Of a stretch of DNA of 64,000 bases, positions 62,301-64,000 are shown piece by piece. The notes below the pieces were generated by a model. It was not told the DNA's origin. It ran no database searches and saw only the letters and a program-made list of their open reading frames with translations. The stretch covers positions 196,501 through 260,500 of the forward strand of contig CATQHI010000005.1 of NCBI GenBank assembly GCA_958295895.1, written 5' to 3'. How positions within the stretch are numbered: the stretch's first letter is position 1; every line of letters begins with the position of its first letter. This DNA comes from Saprospiraceae bacterium. Lineage in GTDB: Bacteria > Bacteroidota > Bacteroidia > Chitinophagales > Saprospiraceae. The translations under genes were made by a program, and so were the position numbers.

Positions 62301-62763
62301 CGGTGAGGTCACGCCAGTCGAGTACGCCGTCTTCATTCAAATCCTTCAGGTGGCGCTGCGACTGCTCACTGTCCTCGGTGAAGGTTTCGTGCAGGAATTT
62401 TGCCCGGTCCTCCACGGTTTCGAAGCGTAGCGAGGCGGTCATCCAGTCGCGGTGCCCCCGGATATCGAATTCGGAATCGCCCATTCGCACGGCCTTGTTG
62501 TAGAACAGGCGTCCGTCCGGCGCTACGCTGATTGCGATCGGGTCGGTAACCAGCGTATCGGAGGCCCAGAGGGAAAGCTCCAGCCCGTCGTCGACCTGTA
62601 CGTTGGCCTCGGCGCGGATCTTTTCGGCCAGGGCGGCGGCGCGGTCGGGGGCCAGGGTGATGCTGCGGTCGGGGTAGCGGGGTTCGGCGGGGGTGTCTTC
62701 CGGGGCGGGGCCGCAGGTGCAGAGGAATAGAAGGGGGAGTAAGGCGGGTAGGAGGCGTAGCAT
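59350..62763 (-). CDS. PVC-type dehydrogenase-HEAT-cytochrome c lipoprotein
   Basis: About 1137 aa from ATG 62763 (MLRLLPALLPLLFLCTCGPA), a lipoprotein signal whose lipobox is encoded by an exact GC repeat. The N-terminal half is the beta-propeller-like putative membrane-bound dehydrogenase domain of planctomycete (PVC) type: LELSLWASDTLVTDPIAISV, GHGMSGVTVGPQGRIWWGAG, GVRNTHEFAFDDYGNLISVD. The middle is a series of HEAT repeats (VRRNAQFELADNRG to AVRIEALNALAMLE). The C-terminus is a cytochrome c domain with CVRCHAVFEYGGNVGPGLEG (CxxCH heme site). It is thus a periplasmic electron-transfer enzyme, probably for sugar oxidation. Intact frame throughout. Confidence 0.9.
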   Translation of the reverse strand: MLRLLPALLPLLFLCTCGPAPEDTPAEPRYPDRSITLAPDRAAALAEKIRAEANVQVDDGLELSLWASDTLVTDPIAISVAPDGRLFYNKAVRMGDSEFDIRGHRDWMTASLRFETVEDRAKFLHETFTEDSEQSQRHLKDLNEDGVLDWRDLTVQKEQVWFVTDMDGDEVADRAQLYLEDFNEENTDVANGIEYLNGEVYISTGPDLWRTEDTDGDGRADETTSISHGWIVHVGFSGHGMSGVTVGPQGRIWWGAGDVGMNVVDKEGKHWKYPNEGTVVRCDRDGSNFEVYAHGVRNTHEFAFDDYGNLISVDNDGDHAGESERLVYLVDGSDSGWRINWQFGKYTDPSNNDYKVWMDERMYLPREEGQAAYFLPPLQNYVNGPTGLVYNPGTALGPDYYKHFFVAEFRGNPGNSPLHAFTLKPDGAGFALDSTHIVVSGLLPTGVDFGADGALYFADWINGWNIKDEGRIWKLDVPGGAGSQVRRETQRLLTTDFTTVSLDSLELLLAHQDQRVRRNAQFELADNRGAQGYDVLRATAESNTNQLARIHAIWGLAQMHRHGGKAIDVLVDFLDDDDPEIVAQAAKMIGDVRFGGASQELIRTLDHDSPRVKYMAMEALGRTEDQNAVPGILRVVEANDDKDTYLRMGAMIALGRIGDADAMVALKNSPSRALRTVAVVALRRMESPAIAEFLTDADEYLVAEAARGINDDYQIEDALPALAATLADTRFTSEPLLRRAINANLRVGDRASIQRLVDYVNRTGAPEAMRGEAMATLANWGSPSLFDRVDGRYRGELERDSTEAARLLEPAIAQLINERSAPVRRAAIQAAGKLQLDQTIPQLTSLLSKDRDPAVRIEALNALAMLETPELDRDLQTALADRASEVRARALEILPSSGISAARSVDLYDEILQKGSVVEQQAALQGLAEIHDVAATELLQRMLTNLEEDKVPADVRLDLADAVEQHGDPELNALLTDYAGKLNADYGLYAMALEGGDARQGQRIFYNNESAQCVRCHAVFEYGGNVGPGLEGVADRLSHQQLLEALIRPSARMAPGYETVLLTLNDESVVAGVVMERTPEALTLKIGKEDIQTIARSDIKEEETLPSSMPSMEEKLSRREIRDVVAFLASLGGEEAR
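61304..61325 (-). repeat. Dispersed GC repeat, one core mismatch, inside PVC gene
   Basis: Minus-strand core with one substitution (GGTTC instead of GGTGC). It encodes Gly-Ala-Gly-Ser-Gln-Val. Confidence 0.6.
62703..62724 (+). repeat. Dispersed GC repeat, exact core, in lipoprotein signal
   Basis: Exact core (N=C) followed by AGAG. The minus-strand coding sequence specifies Cys-Thr-Cys-Gly-Pro-Ala, same frame as at 34918 and 54539. Confidence 0.85.
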
Positions 62764-62851
62764 GATCTTGGGGATAAGGCCTATAAAGGTACGGTTTGTG
62801 GAGACTATTCTGGCTATACCACAATCCACTCCCTACGGGCGGGACGCTTTT

Positions 62852-63527
62852 TTACTCCAGCAACATTTGCCGCGCCGCCGCATCCCGCGCCACTGGATCG
62901 AAAAAGGCTCGCACGGGTACGGAAAACCCCGGGAGGAGCAGACTGCGAAAGTCCTGTTCGATGCCGTAGGTCTCCCGCAGGTGGAAGACCAGGCGCCCGT
63001 GTTTGTCTTTCGCTAGTTCGTAGAGCTCAAACGGTGTGGGCGCGCGCATCGATGATCCAGTATACCCGCACGCCGTCGGCTTCGTAGGCATCCTTTTTCT
63101 CTCCGCGGTCGCGACCCTGCGTTGATTTAGCGAGCACCTCGGCGACTAGGTTGGGGGGCGGATAGACGTTCATGTCGTCGGTAAAGCCATCGGCCGTTTC
63201 TTGTTTCCAAAAACAGACGTCGGGTGCTACATCACTACGCTTGAGTTCGACCAGTGCTTTTTCTACTGAGACTTCTCCAAGTTTATTGGTTGAGGCATAA
63301 ATTCCCAAGATGGAGTTGATGCAGTGAGTGGCTTGATTGTGCCAACGCTTTGCCGGAGATTGCATGATGACCTCCCCGTTGATTAACTCGGCCTTTACCT
63401 CTGGTTTGAGCCACTTGCGAAATGCCATTCGCGCTTTCTTTTCTTCCGCCAGCGTAGCAGCTACTTCCTCCCACACGCGCTCCGGCGTGGGGTGGTCGAG
63501 AAGTTGGTGGACGAGATCATACTGCAT
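62852..63527 (-). CDS. Uma2-family (DUF820) nuclease-fold protein, one frameshift
   Basis: About 225 aa. The first 165 residues hold the N-terminal helix (PERVWEEVAATLAEEKKARM), then KPEVKAELINGEVIMQSPAK, EVSVEKALVELKRSDVAPDV with the first catalytic Asp, and PPPNLVAEVLAKSTQGRDRG. YEADGVRVYWIIDA is the conserved G-V-x-x-Y-W-I-I-D segment. The frame then breaks near 63030; one base removed gives FELYELAKDKHGRLVFHLRE to the end. Uma2 proteins have a PD-(D/E)xK nuclease fold; their role is unknown. A divergent paralogue starts 176 bp away. Confidence 0.82.
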
Positions 63528-63702
63528 GAGAATAATTTACGGAAAAGCGGTATAGCAACGTGGGTTGAATGATGAGTGGCCCGTGTGGGGCTGGAGTCCT
63601 AGTATAGTTCAACCTGCCGGTAGCTTTCCGGTAAGTCAAAGCGACTCACCCATCTGTTCATCCTAGGCGTTACCTTGGTAAATAAATAAACAACCGTCCA
63701 AA

Positions 63703-64000
63703 GTGAAAACGCGTGCCCTTGTCGCTCAACTCCTCGACCACCACGATCCCCGCGCCGTGTACGCCGAGGTAGAGCGGACGCTGGAACGAGAGCAGCGGGA
63801 ACGCGCCAAGTTTCGTCAGTGGCTGAAGCCCGACGTGAAGGCTGAGTTTATCTTAGGTGATATAGTCGTACACTCGCCGGCTCTAGAGGGCCATAATGGT
63901 GCCGTACTACGGATATCTACCTTACTCGCAACTTACTGTGCGTTCCGATCGATGGGAGAGGTCCGTGTAGAAAAAGCGCTCGTAGCCACTCAGCGCAATG
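63703..64000 (+). CDS. Uma2-family nuclease-fold protein, cut by window end
   Basis: A partial gene from GTG 63703, open to the right edge (99 codons seen). VAQLLDHHDPRAVYAEVERT, then KFRQWLKPDVKAEFILGDIV and EVRVEKALVATQRN align closely with the divergent Uma2 gene (VHQLLDHPTPERVWEEVAAT, KPEVKAELINGEVI, EVSVEKALVELKRS), so the two are paralogues from an inverted duplication. A box TACCTTGG lies 26 nt upstream. Only the N-terminal half is visible. Confidence 0.75.
   Translation, partial: MKTRALVAQLLDHHDPRAVYAEVERTLEREQRERAKFRQWLKPDVKAEFILGDIVVHSPALEGHNGAVLRISTLLATYCAFRSMGEVRVEKALVATQRN

Overview
The window looks like chromosome of a marine or saprophytic member of the Bacteroidota, most likely a Lewinella-like Saprospirales. 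This is an inference from several traits: a GldD gliding/T9SS lipoprotein, a TonB-dependent receptor, ECF sigma factor genes followed by beta-barrel genes, no Shine-Dalgarno sequences, TAnnTTTG-type -7 promoter boxes, high GC, and many secreted glycoside hydrolases and sulfatases. No rRNA, tRNA, CRISPR array, prophage or intact IS was recognised.

Layout. 0-5 kb: a SEC-C mini-protein, a SWIM-SNF2 helicase and an AAA ATPase. 5-9.4 kb: a GH78 rhamnosidase-sulfatase operon, probably for sulfated rhamnose glycans. 9.5-11.3 kb: an AbiE-type toxin-antitoxin pair and a Uma2 remnant. 11.4-17.9 kb: a trehalose synthase-maltokinase fusion, a glycosyltransferase, aldose epimerase and a methylmalonyl-CoA mutase small-subunit homologue. 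17.9-21 kb: an ECF sigma/anti-sigma-barrel operon facing a GT-C membrane glycosyltransferase. 21-29.3 kb: carbohydrate genes (sulfatase, GH9, alginate-lyase-like, GH2) with two ferritin-like paralogues between them. 29.3-34.7 kb: redox and signalling genes (hydrolase-OsmC fusion, receiver-flavoprotein fusion, cNMP-binding histidine kinase) and a MazF pair. 34.9-39.9 kb: secreted paralogues, gldD, an XRE regulator, a glycosyltransferase and a transglutaminase-like lipoprotein. 39.9-50.5 kb: a TonB receptor, a 30-aa lipoprotein, aconitase, MtaB, GT2, HAD and XerD. 50.7-55.2 kb: five consecutive genes, all frameshifted. 55.2-64 kb: hydrolase, NIPSNAP protein, GH13, aldo/keto reductase, a large PVC/HEAT/cytochrome c protein and two divergent Uma2 genes.

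The most unusual signal is a dispersed GC-rich repeat, GGGCGGGGNCGCAGGTGC followed by RRWG. Eight copies match every specified core base, and about fourteen degenerate copies are scattered both between and inside genes, in several reading frames. I do not recognise it as a described element. A second theme is -7 boxes only 3-7 nt upstream of start codons, which suggests widespread leaderless or near-leaderless mRNAs. In two places these form mirror-image divergent promoters inside long inverted repeats. A third theme is convergent genes that end in shared 4-bp stop codons.

Many genes are broken by single-base indels, often in G/C runs. The flanking reading frames still encode conserved sequence, so sequencing error or slippage-type variation seems more likely than gene decay.
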